A DNA stretch of 64,000 nucleotides, taken from positions 76,855,838 to 76,919,837 of the forward strand of contig NC_071354.1 of assembly GCF_943734655.1 (NCBI RefSeq), in the 5' to 3' direction. Every line of letters starts with the position of its first letter. Position 1 is the stretch's first letter. Below, in pieces: positions 38,640 through 49,289 of the stretch. The position numbers were made by a program, and so were the translations under genes. The notes beneath the pieces are model-generated. The model was not told the DNA's origin, did not search any database, and saw only the letters and a list, made by a program, of their open reading frames with translations. This stretch comes from Sabethes cyaneus. Lineage: Eukaryota > Arthropoda > Insecta > Diptera > Culicidae.

Positions 38640-40085
38640 ATCTGCAGATCTCAAAATTTCGTGGGAGGCGACTGGGTGCTGCTCGATCAGTTAGAACCCC
38701 GAAAGTTTGGCATCATGGCAATGCAGGAGACCTGTCGCAAAGGCGAAAAGGAGTGGGGGATCCGTTGCGGTAAAGCCTAAGTTTTCCAGAACGGTGAAGT
38801 GACCGACGAGCTAGGAATGGGCTTCGTAGTGTTGGGCAAAATGCAGGATCCCGTAATGGGCTAGAAAGTGTTCGACGAGAGGATGTGCGTGTTAAAAATA
38901 AAACGTCTTCAACTACACCATCATAAACGAGCATTGTCCACACGAAGGTAGACCCGATGACGAGAAGGAAGCATTCTATGCGCAGCTGGAGGCTACGTAC
39001 GACAGCTGCTTATGACAGGACATCACGATCGTCATCGTGGACAACGCCTAGGTCGGCAGGAAAGCAATGTATAGACCGGTGATCGGGCCCCAAAGCCTGC
39101 ACACCGACACGAACGATAACGGCCAACTTTGGAGCTTCCCGAGGCTTGATGGTAAGAAGCACTTTTTTCCCCACAAAGATATCCACAAAGCCACCTGGAG
39201 ATCACCTGATCAACAACCATATTCTCATCGAGGGCCGATTTTTCTCGAAAATCACCAACGTACACTCCCTACGGGGGCCGCTTATCGACTCGGACCATTA
39301 CCTAGTAGCAGTACACGTACGCTAAAACTATCGACAGTTTATACCTCGGGACAAAGCCGCCCTCCTCGCTTAAACATTCTTCAGCTAAACAACCCGCCAG
39401 TTGCTGAAAAATACGCGCGCGTACTGGATGAAGCTCTGCATCCCTCTGTGGAGCTAGATGCTTCGACCCTCGAAAACGGATGGAGTATGATACGCTCGGC
39501 CGTCAACGAGGCAGCAACCGCGGTACTAGGAGAGGAAACCTCGAGTACACGAAATGATTGGTTTGACGGGGAATGCCAGCAAGCGATAGAGAGGAAAAGG
39601 AGCTTGGAAAAATTATCTAAGCATATCCACGAGAGAGAATTTGGCCAAGTATCGACGAGCGCAGAATGATTTGACCATGACCTTGAGGAGGAATAAGCGC
39701 CAGAAGGAGGACAGAGATAGTGAGGAGCTGGAAGAACTATTCTGGGCTAATGACACGCGCAAGTTTTACGAGAAGGTGAACCAAACTCGTAAGGGCTACA
39801 CACCTATAGCTGATATGTGTAGGGACGAGGGAGGGAATCTAATCACAAACGAGCGCGAGGCGATCGACAGGTGGAAGCAGTATTTCAATGAGCACCTCTA
39901 TGGCAATATAGCAATAGGAGACACAACGAAATTTAACTTCGGGGTGCCTACAAACGACAACAGCCTGCCGGTTCCCGATCTCCACAGTAATTTGACCTTG
40001 CTGCATCAAGCCGGTCGCTGATGCAGTGAACGGTTTCTTACAGTGCATGCTCTCTCTGCCGAAAAACAAAGAAACGAAGGAGGGG
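38640..40085 (+). mobile_element. RTE-like LINE, endonuclease and linker (broken)
   Basis: In order: 'FGIMAMQETCRKGEK' (endonuclease ETxxK-like block), 'GEVTDELGMGFVVLGKM', 'VDNA*VGRKAMYRP' where the NAxVGR motif is hit by a stop, 'IHKATWRSPDQQ', 'DSDHYLVAV' (catalytic SDH), then 'NDWFDGECQQAIERKRS' and 'ANDTRKFYEKVNQTRKGY', ending 'GGNLITNEREAIDRWKQYF'. Several frameshifts and stops. The RT domain is missing after about 40010. Confidence 0.85.
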
Positions 40086-40379
40086 GAGAGGAAAATAGGA
40101 GAATAGGGGAAGAATACCTAGCCCTGTTCGTCGTCTATTCTCAATACGCCGACTCGTAGTGAGTCGACAGACGAGGTGGCTCCAACTCTGAAGGGTGAGC
40201 TGAAACTATGGGAGAGCCAAACAGTCATGACCAATTGGATGGCCGTACAATCGCTCAAACAATCCGCCAGTGACCAAAGCAAGGGGATGAGAACTCCTGC
40301 TTGAGCACATCCTTTGATCGCTGGTAAAAGCTGGAGGAGAAGAAGGATTACTATCCTTTATTAGAAGAGCCGTATTAAT
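40086..40379. other. Spacer between LINE fragments
   Basis: GC-moderate sequence of about 290 bp with no recognisable frame. It may be a shuffled LINE remnant. Confidence 0.3.
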
Positions 40380-40911
40380 TTAAGTGAAGGGCGTGTTGTC
40401 GAAAGCGCCTTCAACGTCAAGAAAAGCAAACAGTGCCGTCTTTTGATATTGGAGCGACTTTTCAATCAGCGTCACTAAGCAAAGAAGTGCGGTTTCCGTA
40501 GATTTACCGCGTTGGTAAGCATGTTGATTGCCACGCAGAAGGGAGTTCTTTAAGAACTCATTACGGATGTGATTATCCGTGATTTTTCCTATCAACTTGA
40601 GAAGCGTTGATGTCAGACTAATTGGTCTGAAAGTTTTTGGTATGGTTTTATCTTTTTTGGAATGAACACCCAAGTCAGGGTGACTTTCCACCAACTTGCC
40701 GAGACATGTCCCAACGTAAAGCTAGCACAAATAGCTTGATGAGCTCGGGCATTACAATCTCGTCCGCTTTTTTAAGAAGACCTGGAGACTTCATTGGTTC
40801 AAAGGAGCTGAAAACTTGACTCTGGACTTTTTTTTGGCTTTCCGTAGCTCTGCGTTGTATTTGGTGTATTTGGAGGGCTGCTGAGCGATTCATTCCACCA
40901 GGGCACGTCAC
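40380..40911 (-). mobile_element. I/LOA-like LINE, N-terminal RT fragment
   Basis: The - strand encodes 'LKKADEIVMPELIKLFVLAL', then, after a frame change near 40690, 'IPKTFRPISLTSTLLKLIGK', 'NQHAYQRGKSTETALLCL' and 'ALFAFLDVEGAFDNT' (RT motif A region). It ends abruptly at 40380. It resembles the LINE at 46736-49289 in the same blocks (AYQAGKST, FLDIEGAFDNA). Confidence 0.8.
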
Positions 40912-41009
40912 GGCAGACTATCCGCATGATTAACAGACAGTTAGCGGTATAAGCATCAATGATCCTACTCTGTGGGTCATTGGCTGCAACGTCCAGTTAG
41001 GCTGGTGTG

Positions 41010-41440
41010 CATATATTAATATGACAGAAGTTCCGAGAGTAGCCTTGGAGAAGACGAACGAAAATAGGGAGTTATTTGCAGAGTTCTTTACTAATAACAA
41101 CATGGTGATTGATGGTTCGCTCCTCGCCTATCGACCAGCATACAAGGTCACGTGAGTTTCCCGCGATGCCCGAACAGAAAACCAAATGGAATACATCTGC
41201 CTCAGCCGAAAGTGGAGAAGGAGGTTTCAGGAGAAGGCATCAAACACTTTTTCATCACGATTAGTGACAAATCCCTTGACAAAGCGTATAGCACAGGGAG
41301 GCAGTGAATTTCGAATGAAAAATGGAGGACGATCGACGAGGTGAAAGCAGGCATGGTGCGAGCGGAGCCAGAGTGGCTAAGACAGCTGCACAGTAACTCT
41401 AAACGGCATCATCTGGCTGAAATTGAAGCAGCAATCTACG
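41010..41440 (+). mobile_element. RTE-like LINE, endonuclease fragment
   Basis: 'ENRELFAEFFTNNNMVIDGS', then 'YKVT*VSRDARTENQMEYIC' and 'LSRKWRRRFQEKAS'. This is the same segment as the better-preserved - strand copy near 63780-63960. Stops are present. Confidence 0.75.
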
Positions 41441-41639
41441 GTGTGAAAACCAGCCGAGAGCCACTGCATTTCAGTTCAGATGCGCAAACTCACTCATAGG
41501 CAGAATTGCACAAAACGTACTTCCAATTTGTACTTCCTCCCAGATACTGACAATGATTCGGTTGATTGCTTCTTCTGGTATTACAAATCCTCGTTTGATG
41601 CCCAGGGAATGCATATTGTTACTTAGGTCAATAAGAGCA

Positions 41640-41850
41640 TGCCTTATCTCTGATCTGATTACTCGAGATATTTGTGCAGTCACAGTAGAACTCGTCGTGG
41701 ATGATGTCCATAGCCGCTTTATCTACTATTCTGCATACTTACCACATGACTAACCGTCTGCCAGTGACGATTTCAGAAATGTGGTGAGATACTGCCAATC
41801 TAATGGGTTTCCGCTCATTGTAGTCAGTCGCTCTCCACATTTAGAAGTTT
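41640..41850 (+). mobile_element. I/LOA-like LINE, endonuclease fragment
   Basis: 'RDICAVTVELVVDDVHSRFI' followed by 'YYSAYLPHD' and 'FRNVVRYCQSNGFPLIV' match the middle of an I/LOA-type apurinic endonuclease (SAYFPxD block). It is short and has a stop after PHD. Confidence 0.55.
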
Positions 41851-41859
41851 AGCCGGACT

Positions 41860-42470
41860 ACCGTCCTTCCCAGCAGCCTTACCGTTTTTCAGTTCACTGA
41901 TTACCTCCCCCACTTTCTCCTGTGTTGGTTCTCCACAACTTAGCCATCGCCCACAAGAGTTAAAATAACTCTTCATTCAACAATGTTCGGAAGTGTTCCT
42001 TCCATCTGGCTACTACCGCGGTTTTGTCAGTAAGCAGGTTGCCAGTAGTATCTTTGCACATCATTGTTGGTTCTTTTTCCCACATCTCTAGTCTCTCTAT
42101 ACCTTTATCTGTTCCGTCGTGTAGCCCTAGTGAGCAAACGACTCCTAGCCTAGTAGGTACTTCTTATCTGTCACTCTCAGACATTCGGCATTAAACCAGC
42201 TGTTACACTGTCTTCCACGCGACGTGCCTACCACCTCTTTCGCCAGTTGTTTCAATGACACCACTGAGGTTCCTTCATAGCCCACTTATATCTTCTCCCT
42301 TTTCTCTCGCTGTTCTGAGCTTCGTTGATCAAGCTTTCCGCTGCCACGCCATCTGCCGTCAACTGCTGGATGTTGAAACGCAGTGTTCTCTCTGTACGAG
42401 CCTTCGCTGCGTTCGACAACCTTGCGCGAATCTTACACACGACGAGATAGTCGTCATAGACTTTTTATAC
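41860..42470 (-). mobile_element. RTE-like LINE, linker fragment
   Basis: On the - strand 'DDYLVVCKIRARLSNAAKAR' is followed by 'RTLRFNIQQLTADGVAAES', the segment just after the endonuclease in RTE elements, then many stops toward 41860. It is oriented opposite to the fragments on either side. Confidence 0.65.
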
Positions 42471-42479
42471 ATTTTGTAA

Positions 42480-43550
42480 TATTCCAATTTTTACCACACA
42501 CATATTTCAATTTTGTTTTTTAAAAAGATCTTGTAAAGACGCACAATTCCTCCAAACTGATCAATTCTGTAGCTTCTCTAGCAGAATGCATTCCAATATT
42601 CTTAGTTTACGGTGGCATAAAAGCTGTTCTAAGACATTTTCTCCCTTTACCCTTCGTACTAATTCATAAACATGCATGCATGTCACGTAATCAAACTGAG
42701 TTGAAATGATGCTTTTATTTTTGCCGTCCTTATCACGATTCGATGTTCAGCAAAGAATAGAATCTTGTTTACACAAGGCAAACACTAACCGGCTGATAGT
42801 TTTAACAAAACAAACTGCACGATTTTACTATTTCTCCCTAAAGCAAATATCAAAATTCAAATTCCGATTGAAAATTCCTAGTCATCAGAACCAAAATACA
42901 GTCTGTTACTAAGTGAAAAACTACTGCTTCATTAATCGACAAACCTGCCGATATATTCATGATTTATTTCAATTAGAAATCGAATCGTAAAACTTATTGA
43001 TAGAGAAATATTATTAAATCTGCTAGCAGTTACAATCTATCTGTTTATTATAAGCAAAACAGTAGTCTATATGAAAAGTAAATATTACTAAATATTTCAC
43101 TATTTTTCGAAACGTCCAAATACTAACTTCAAACTGAATTGTTTTTTAAAGATTTTTGTAATTAAAGATTACAGATTAATCAAATGATTTAACAGTAAAT
43201 TTCATTGAGTATACCGATTATGATGGAACCATAAAACAGAAACAGAAAGCACTAACAACTCTGGCGATAAGATCAATTCAATTTGATGGAAATATTTGTA
43301 GGTCTGTAGGTGCAATTCAAAGAGCAGTTCAATCGAAAAATGAAATATTCATCTCAATCAAACAAATATGTACGTGATGTTGAAATGATCGATGAAAATT
43401 AAAACATTCCTCCATGTAATAGATATGATACTTCTGAGCGCCTTAAAATAAAGTCACTACGTTCCCAAACCGTGCTGATCAGTGGAACTGAACGTAGTGC
43501 TTCTCAACCGATTTAACAATCATTCCTGGTATGTGAAAGATAAAAAGTGT
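42480..43550. other. Intergenic, nothing recognised
   Basis: Strongly AT-rich with no repeats shared with other parts of the window and no meaningful frame. Confidence 0.4.
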
Positions 43551-43559
43551 CATTTTATG

Positions 43560-44400
43560 GTCTTCCGACTCGCGTGCAAAAACCACCATGCCACCAACCA
43601 CCGACCGGCATGGCGTCAGTTCCTACAACGGTGACATGCTGAACAACGATCACTGTCGGAACAACAACATGCGATGAAGCGGGCCTCGTGGATCATTCAA
43701 CGGACAGCGCAGCGTCAGGCGGCGAACGCGCCAGCAGCCAGCAGTACGATTCGATCAGCCATCGCGCGCGAGCGCATTTGATTTTTCGCACTACAAACCG
43801 AGCGCGACGCCATGAATGACGCGCTACTTCCAGCGGACCAATTGAAAGTGATAAAAGTGTAGTTAGGTACTGCAGTCACTAGGCGATGATCAGAAGTCGG
43901 TTTCCGATCAAGAATCCCGTCGAGTTCGATGCCCGACCGCGGCAGTAGACGTTCAACGCGCAATCATATCGGAGTATTCATAGCTTCTTAGCTGGAAAGA
44001 TAGAAACGCTGGGTGATAGAAAATCTATTCACAACAATTGTGATTCGTCGTGTGAAAATCTCAGATAATTTATTAACTTGATGAACAATTGAATTCGCAG
44101 ATTCAAGAAAGCATAGAAATCAATTGACTCCGTTTCGTATTTGTACGTAGTGCTGATAGCAATCATTGCCCCAAAAGTGGTTTAGCCAGTTCTCGACTGA
44201 TCTTGTTTCTGGGGAGCCGCTTATTACAGCAGCTGTGGAAGGTTCTCGAGAAGACGAGCCTCCGCAGAAATTACGACGGCTGATTAACCTGGAGCAGTGT
44301 TTTCTTTTTATGTGATGGTTAAAACAAGAGGAGTGAAGTGCGGAACAAGTGCAAACCGGCATGCGTATAACTTTCACACGTAACTATCGTTCCGCGAATC
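43560..44400 (+). other. GC/CpG-richer block, possible promoter or 5' exon
   Basis: 43570-43960 is markedly richer in GC and CpG than its flanks. A 30-codon frame starts at 43589 in good context (AACCACCATGCC; MPPTTDRHGVSSYNGD...) and stops at TGA. 44170-44290 has an open stretch on the + strand. No splice-compatible downstream exon was found inside the window. It may be a 5' UTR of a gene further right; strand and identity are uncertain. Confidence 0.25.
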
Positions 44401-44847
44401 GCATACTGATGAATGCTAGATGTTTACAATAAAAGCAGGTTTTCAAGATCAAGACTAGTCGTTCAACCGTATCAAAGGTAACTGCCAGCTTTTAAGTGCA
44501 ACACTACCACTTTTGTGGGTCAATTATGAGGAAAAAAAACTGACGCGCGTGGAAGCTTAATCACTCAAACAATATAATGGCACGTCCTGTTCGGCGCCGA
44601 AACAAACGAACAAATATTGGTTCACATATGCGATCGAGCTTTACAATCGATCGCTGTGTCAGCTGATCGCGTGCAACCAATATTAGTTGTATTATTATTT
44701 TTATGTCTTTTATTGAACGTTTCAAACCTGTGTTGCGTTTTCGTCAAAACAAAATATGGATGAAGTACTTTGCTCACCGAAGAAGAATCGATATAAACCA
44801 TCAAATCAAGTTGGGTCCCAATAAAGTAAATCTGCTCAGAAGTGGTC

Positions 44848-45058
44848 ATTCAGCTGGTCCCGAGGTACGACACTAGTCTAACAAGCCAGTAGTCGCGTGT
44901 TCGAATGTTGGAAGAGATTTTAAGAGTCAATAGAATCGTAGCACTAGCCTCGCAATCGTTCTGTACTCTTACAGCTGGCTGCGAAGTCTGTCGTATACAA
45001 ACAGAAGGTCAAGTTCAGAAACGAAATGGAGCACCTAAACTTTACTCTGCTTTTTACT
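44848..45058 (+). repeat. tRNA-derived SINE, family S1 (near full length)
   Basis: The head 'GTCCCGAGGTACGACACTAG', B box 'CGCGTGTTCGAATG', and body 'GGCTGCGAAGTCTGTCGTAT', 'AGAAGGTCAAGTTCAGAAAC', ending GGAGCACCTAAA with an AT-rich tail. Confidence 0.8.
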
Positions 45059-45794
45059 TGAAAGTAAAAATAAAGGTTACGAAAGAATCAAGTTTGTAGA
45101 GTGATTATTATTGATCGCTTCCTAACAGCGGGCGGTCAACCAATTAAAATCATTCATTGCTGCACAATTTGCTGTAGAACACAAACTTTTGTTATCAGAA
45201 ATACATGTGTTGATAAAAAATAGTCATTGGTTTGTTAGTCCTTCATATAATTGTGAAAGTATATTGAATACTTAATTTATTAACTAAACAACGTGACAAC
45301 AGAGAATCATACACAACTAGCAGATCCTACGAATTTGAATAACTTTGAACATTTGCGATTTAATATGAAGTTTATTTTCTTAGTCAAACATTTACAATTA
45401 AAAGTACACAAAATTTCAAATAGTGTTTAGGTGAAACAGTTTTTATTACTACAGAAACAATTACATGGAATTCAAAATCTTTTATTTACAAGGAAAATAA
45501 TGAAGTTGAAGGAATCACGATGTGAGACCAATTCAATACTTTGTAGTAAACTTCCTTCGTTTGTTGTCCAGCTCGCAAATAAACACAGTTGAAGGTTGTC
45601 CAACACGCAAGCGTACCGTATACAGTTGAACATGCGAAAATCATGGGAATTCAAGATTAATCCCACACACTTCCCAAGATTGTCGCTGTGATTTATTTGT
45701 TATCATAGCAAATCGGAAATTGAATACGTTTAAGCTTGAACTTACGAGTAAACTTTGGGTAAATCGTCTGAATTCAGAGGAATAAAACAAGATC
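45059..45794. other. Intergenic, nothing recognised
   Basis: AT-rich spacer without recognisable features. Confidence 0.4.
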
Positions 45795-45890
45795 TCGTAT
45801 AAGATAAAATATAATAAAATACGATAAGTTAACATAACATAAGATAAGATAAGATAAAATAGGATTAGATAAAATATGAAAAGATAAAGT
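45795..45890. repeat. Imperfect A(A)GATA/AAATA simple repeat
   Basis: A run of AAGATAAGATAAGATAAAAT type units derived from a GATAA pentamer, with many substitutions. Confidence 0.8.
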
Positions 45891-46089
45891 CAGTACCAAC
45901 TTTTCAAAAGGAATGGTTATTTTCTGCTGGTTTTCAAGAAGGAATCAATGGGTTTGGAAATATTACGGCGATCGTTGTCATGCTGTTGAATCACTTTTTG
46001 TGCCTCTTTGCTCGTTTTGTGGCCGCTCTTCCCGCACCTTCAATCGCTTCAATGGAATTCGATACCGTTCGACGGTTTGGTTCTGGTGC

Positions 46090-46735
46090 CAACTAGGGAT
46101 GAGCTAAATCAAAGAACTAGCTCCACTGGGTAAGCTCAGTTTCTTGCGACTATCAACGAGCAAGATACGACTGACCATTTGGCGGTTATCAGCGGAAGAA
46201 GTTGCTGCAGAGTACTCTCGGAAAATTGAAGAGCGGATTGCTGAACAACTTGGAAGGAACCTGAACGAGCAGTGGAGGCACATCCACTATGCGATCAGTA
46301 TTACAGCGCGAGAAGTTTTGGGTTTTACTGCTTCAGCCATTTCCAATGAATAGTTTGACGCAGAATGCCAACAAGTGACTGACGAGAAAAATCGAGCCAG
46401 AGCTCACAGAGTAGAGACAGAGATACCGAGATGCTAGAGCTGCCGAAAAGAGACTTCACTGTCCTAAGGGACACCAACAGCTGGATCGTGTTCTTGCGGA
46501 AACGGAGAATTGCTTCGAGAGGCACGATACGAGGAGTTTCTTTAAAATGATCAACGGAATCAGGAACCGGACTGTGCCAACTTCGGTTATGTGCAACGAC
46601 AAGGAGGGGAACCTGATTACCGAAAGATCGGAGATGGCCGCATGAACTGTTGAATCGTAATGAAGATAGAGATGTCAACAGAAACAGGATAACGATTTGG
46701 GATGATGGACAAACTGTGGATCCACCAACTGAAAA
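46090..46735 (+). mobile_element. RTE-like LINE, upstream part (split by later insertions)
   Basis: 'HYAISITAREVLGFTASAIS' and '*FDAECQQVTDEKNRAR', then in other frames 'FKMINGIRNRTVPTS', 'DKEGNLITERSEMAA', 'LNRNEDRDVNRNR' and 'WDDGQTVDPPT'. This is the endonuclease-to-RT linker. The copy stops at the point where an I-like LINE starts and resumes at 49290, so both parts are one interrupted element. Confidence 0.8.
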
Positions 46736-49289
46736 ACAATTTGCTTATCAAGCAGGCAAATCAACGATAACAGCTCTTCACACTCTTGCAGTGGTTGGAG
46801 AATTCGCGAAAAAGTGATCGTTTGAATCGATGAACATCCCTCATGAACACACACTATTCGCCTGCCTCGGCGATAATGCACGCATCAGCTTTGAATTTTA
46901 TCACGAACAGAACCTCAATGTGAACATCAGAATTCGTTCAAAAATTGAATATTGAACATTGAGTGTGTTCGATTTATCGGATATAGAATGTCCGGGGACG
47001 CCAGAAAGTATTCAAAATAATATTACCACGAAAAGGGAATAGTTTAAAGTAGTGTTAGTGGCTTTACAAGCACCAGAAAGCAGTAATTTGCACTTTTGCG
47101 TTGCTCACGATATTCGTATATTCAGCGATGCTATGAAGCGTGAGTGTATGATGCTCATTGTTATAGGCGAATTGAACCACTCGCGTAGCTGTTTTATCAT
47201 GATAAAAACCGTTTGCCGATGCTCGGCGTATATATTCATTTTGCGAGTTTTCCAACCTCTGCACTCTTGTAACAAAAATTGAAAAATCTTTCGCTACCAA
47301 AGAAATTCTTTTAGCGACATTTCTTGATATTGAAGGTGCTTTTGATAATGCATCTTTCCTATCGATGAAGAATGCCATGAGAAATTGTGGCTTCAATGTA
47401 AGTATAATCGATTGGGTTGTGGAAATGCTATCAAACAGGGAAATATCAGCTAATCTTGGAGACACAGAAGTAAAAGTAATAGCTGTCAAAGGCTGTCCTC
47501 AAGGGAGTGTCCTGTCCCCTCTTTTGTGGTCTCTAGTAGTTGATGATCTTCTCGTTAAACTGAAGCATAAAGGATTTGAAACAATCGGATTTGCGGATGA
47601 TATTGTTATCATAGTCCGCGGAAAGTACGATACTATCATATCTGATAGAATGCAAAGCGCATTAAACTTCATATTATCATGGTGCATTTACTAAAAGACG
47701 CAAAGTGTCTTTCACCGATTTAAAACTAGGAGACGTAAAGTTGTCTCTATCTACAAACGTCAAGTATTTGGGCGTTACCTTAGATAAACAACTTTGTTGA
47801 AACACGCATATCGAACAACAAGCAAGTAAAGCAATAAATGCTTTTTGGGTCTGTAAAAGAACCTTCGGTAAAAAATGGGGTCTTAAACCAAATATGATTT
47901 ACTGGATATACTCAGCAATAGTTAAACCCAGAATCACTTATGCATCGCTTATCTGGTGGCCGAAAACAAAACAAAAAACGGCTCAAATTAAGTTGAACAA
48001 GTTACAAAGGCTTGCTACCATCTCCATAACAGGAGCTATGAGCAGCACTCCTTCTAAAGCCTTAGAAGCTCTACTCAATCTTCTTCCTCTACATCAATTT
48101 ATCCAATTGGATGCTATGAAAAGTGCTTTGAGGCTCAAGCGATCCATGAGGTTCTTCGATGGGGATCTAGTTAGACACTTGAGTATTCTCAAAGAGTTTT
48201 CCATAAATCCCTTAATATTAATGAACGAAGACCATATGCCTAAGCGTAACTACTTCGATCACAAATTTCGTGTTCTTGATTTTACGCGTTCTGATTGGAA
48301 TGCCAGAGAACCTAACTTTCGCTCAGGATCACTGGTGTTCTACACAGACGGATCAAGTCAAAATAACATGGCAGGTGCTGGTATAACAGGCCCAGGGATT
48401 AACGTTTCAGTTTCAATGGGAAAACATCCCACTTTATTTCAAGCAGAAACATATGCAATACCAGAGTGTGTATCTATCTGCATAAAAAGAAACTACAAAA
48501 ATGCAAATATCTGCATTTGCTCGGATAGTCAAGCAGCATTGAATGCTTTAAAATCAAAAACTCACACTTCTAAACTGGTGGGGGAATGTATAAAACTGTT
48601 GGAAAAACTTTCCTGTCGCAATATGGTCAACCTCTATTGGGTTCCTGGCCACTGCGAAATCAAAGGGAACGAAACTGCTGATCAATTGGCAAAGAAGGGG
48701 TCATCCATGCAGTTCATACGACCCGAACCCTTTTTTGGACTATCTTCATGTGCCCTTAAAATGAAACTTAGGAATTTGGAAAAACCAAAGGTACAGTCTA
48801 ACTGGAATATTACCTCGAATGCCCGGCAATCGAAACGTTTTATAGAGCCAAATGCTCTTCAATCACAAAAACTATTAAACCTTTCAAAATCCGACTTGAG
48901 CACATACACCGGTTTGATAACAGGACATTGTCCTTGTAAGTGCCACCTGAAACTCATCGGTAAACTTAATAAAGCTAACTGTCGCTTTTGTAATCATGAA
49001 ATTGAAAGCTCCGAACATTTGTTGTGCGACTGTGTTGCACTATATCATAAACGACGTAGATATCTTGATAAGGGGCTGACTCAGCCCTGTGATATTTGGA
49101 ATGCTGCTCCTAACCAGGTGATAAATTTCATACGAAATGCATCACCTGATTGGGATAAATGCCGACAGTAGTTGAGGTGGCTCATTAAACTTTGATAGCT
49201 CACTGATACGACATGGCATAAATTAAAAGAGGACACACCACAAAGATCAAAATAATGGTCGCGGTGGTAAGTCCTCAACACGAAAAAAA
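46736..49289 (+). mobile_element. I/LOA-like LINE with RT and RNase H, 5' truncated, inserted in an RTE element
   Basis: It begins in the RT domain ('QFAYQAGKSTITALHTL'), is interrupted by a hAT element, and continues 'ATFLDIEGAFDNA' (motif A), 'GCPQGSVLSPLLWSLVVDDL' (motif B), 'GFADDIVII' (catalytic FADD intact), 'VKYLGVTLDKQL'. The RNase H domain ('VFYTDGSSQNNMAGAGI', 'QAETYAIPEC', 'ICSDSQAALNAL', 'WVPGHCEIKGNETADQLAKK') and a C-terminal Cys-His knuckle ('CRFCNHEIESSEHLLC') follow. A frameshift near 47690 and a Trp-to-stop near 47800 break the frame; 47894-49171 is one open 425-codon stretch. AACTGAAAA is repeated at both ends (46727-46735, 49290-49298), after an A-rich tail. Confidence 0.9.
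46789..47261. mobile_element. hAT-type non-autonomous element, 473 bp, inside the LINE RT domain
   Basis: The left end 'CAGTGGTTGGAGAATTCGCG' and right end (reverse complement) 'CAGAGGTTGGAAAACTCGCA' match at 15 of 20 positions. The 8-bp duplication CACTCTTG is at 46781-46788 and 47262-47269. Removing the element plus one duplication restores the RT frame across 'ALHTLVTKIEK'. There is no transposase. CAG ends and 8-bp duplications place it in the hAT superfamily. Confidence 0.93.

Noticed and set aside
47894..49171. 425-codon frame as an intact host gene
   Set aside because: It is the RT C-terminus, RNase H and Cys-His knuckle of a LINE. The upstream RT is broken by a frameshift, a stop and a hAT insertion.
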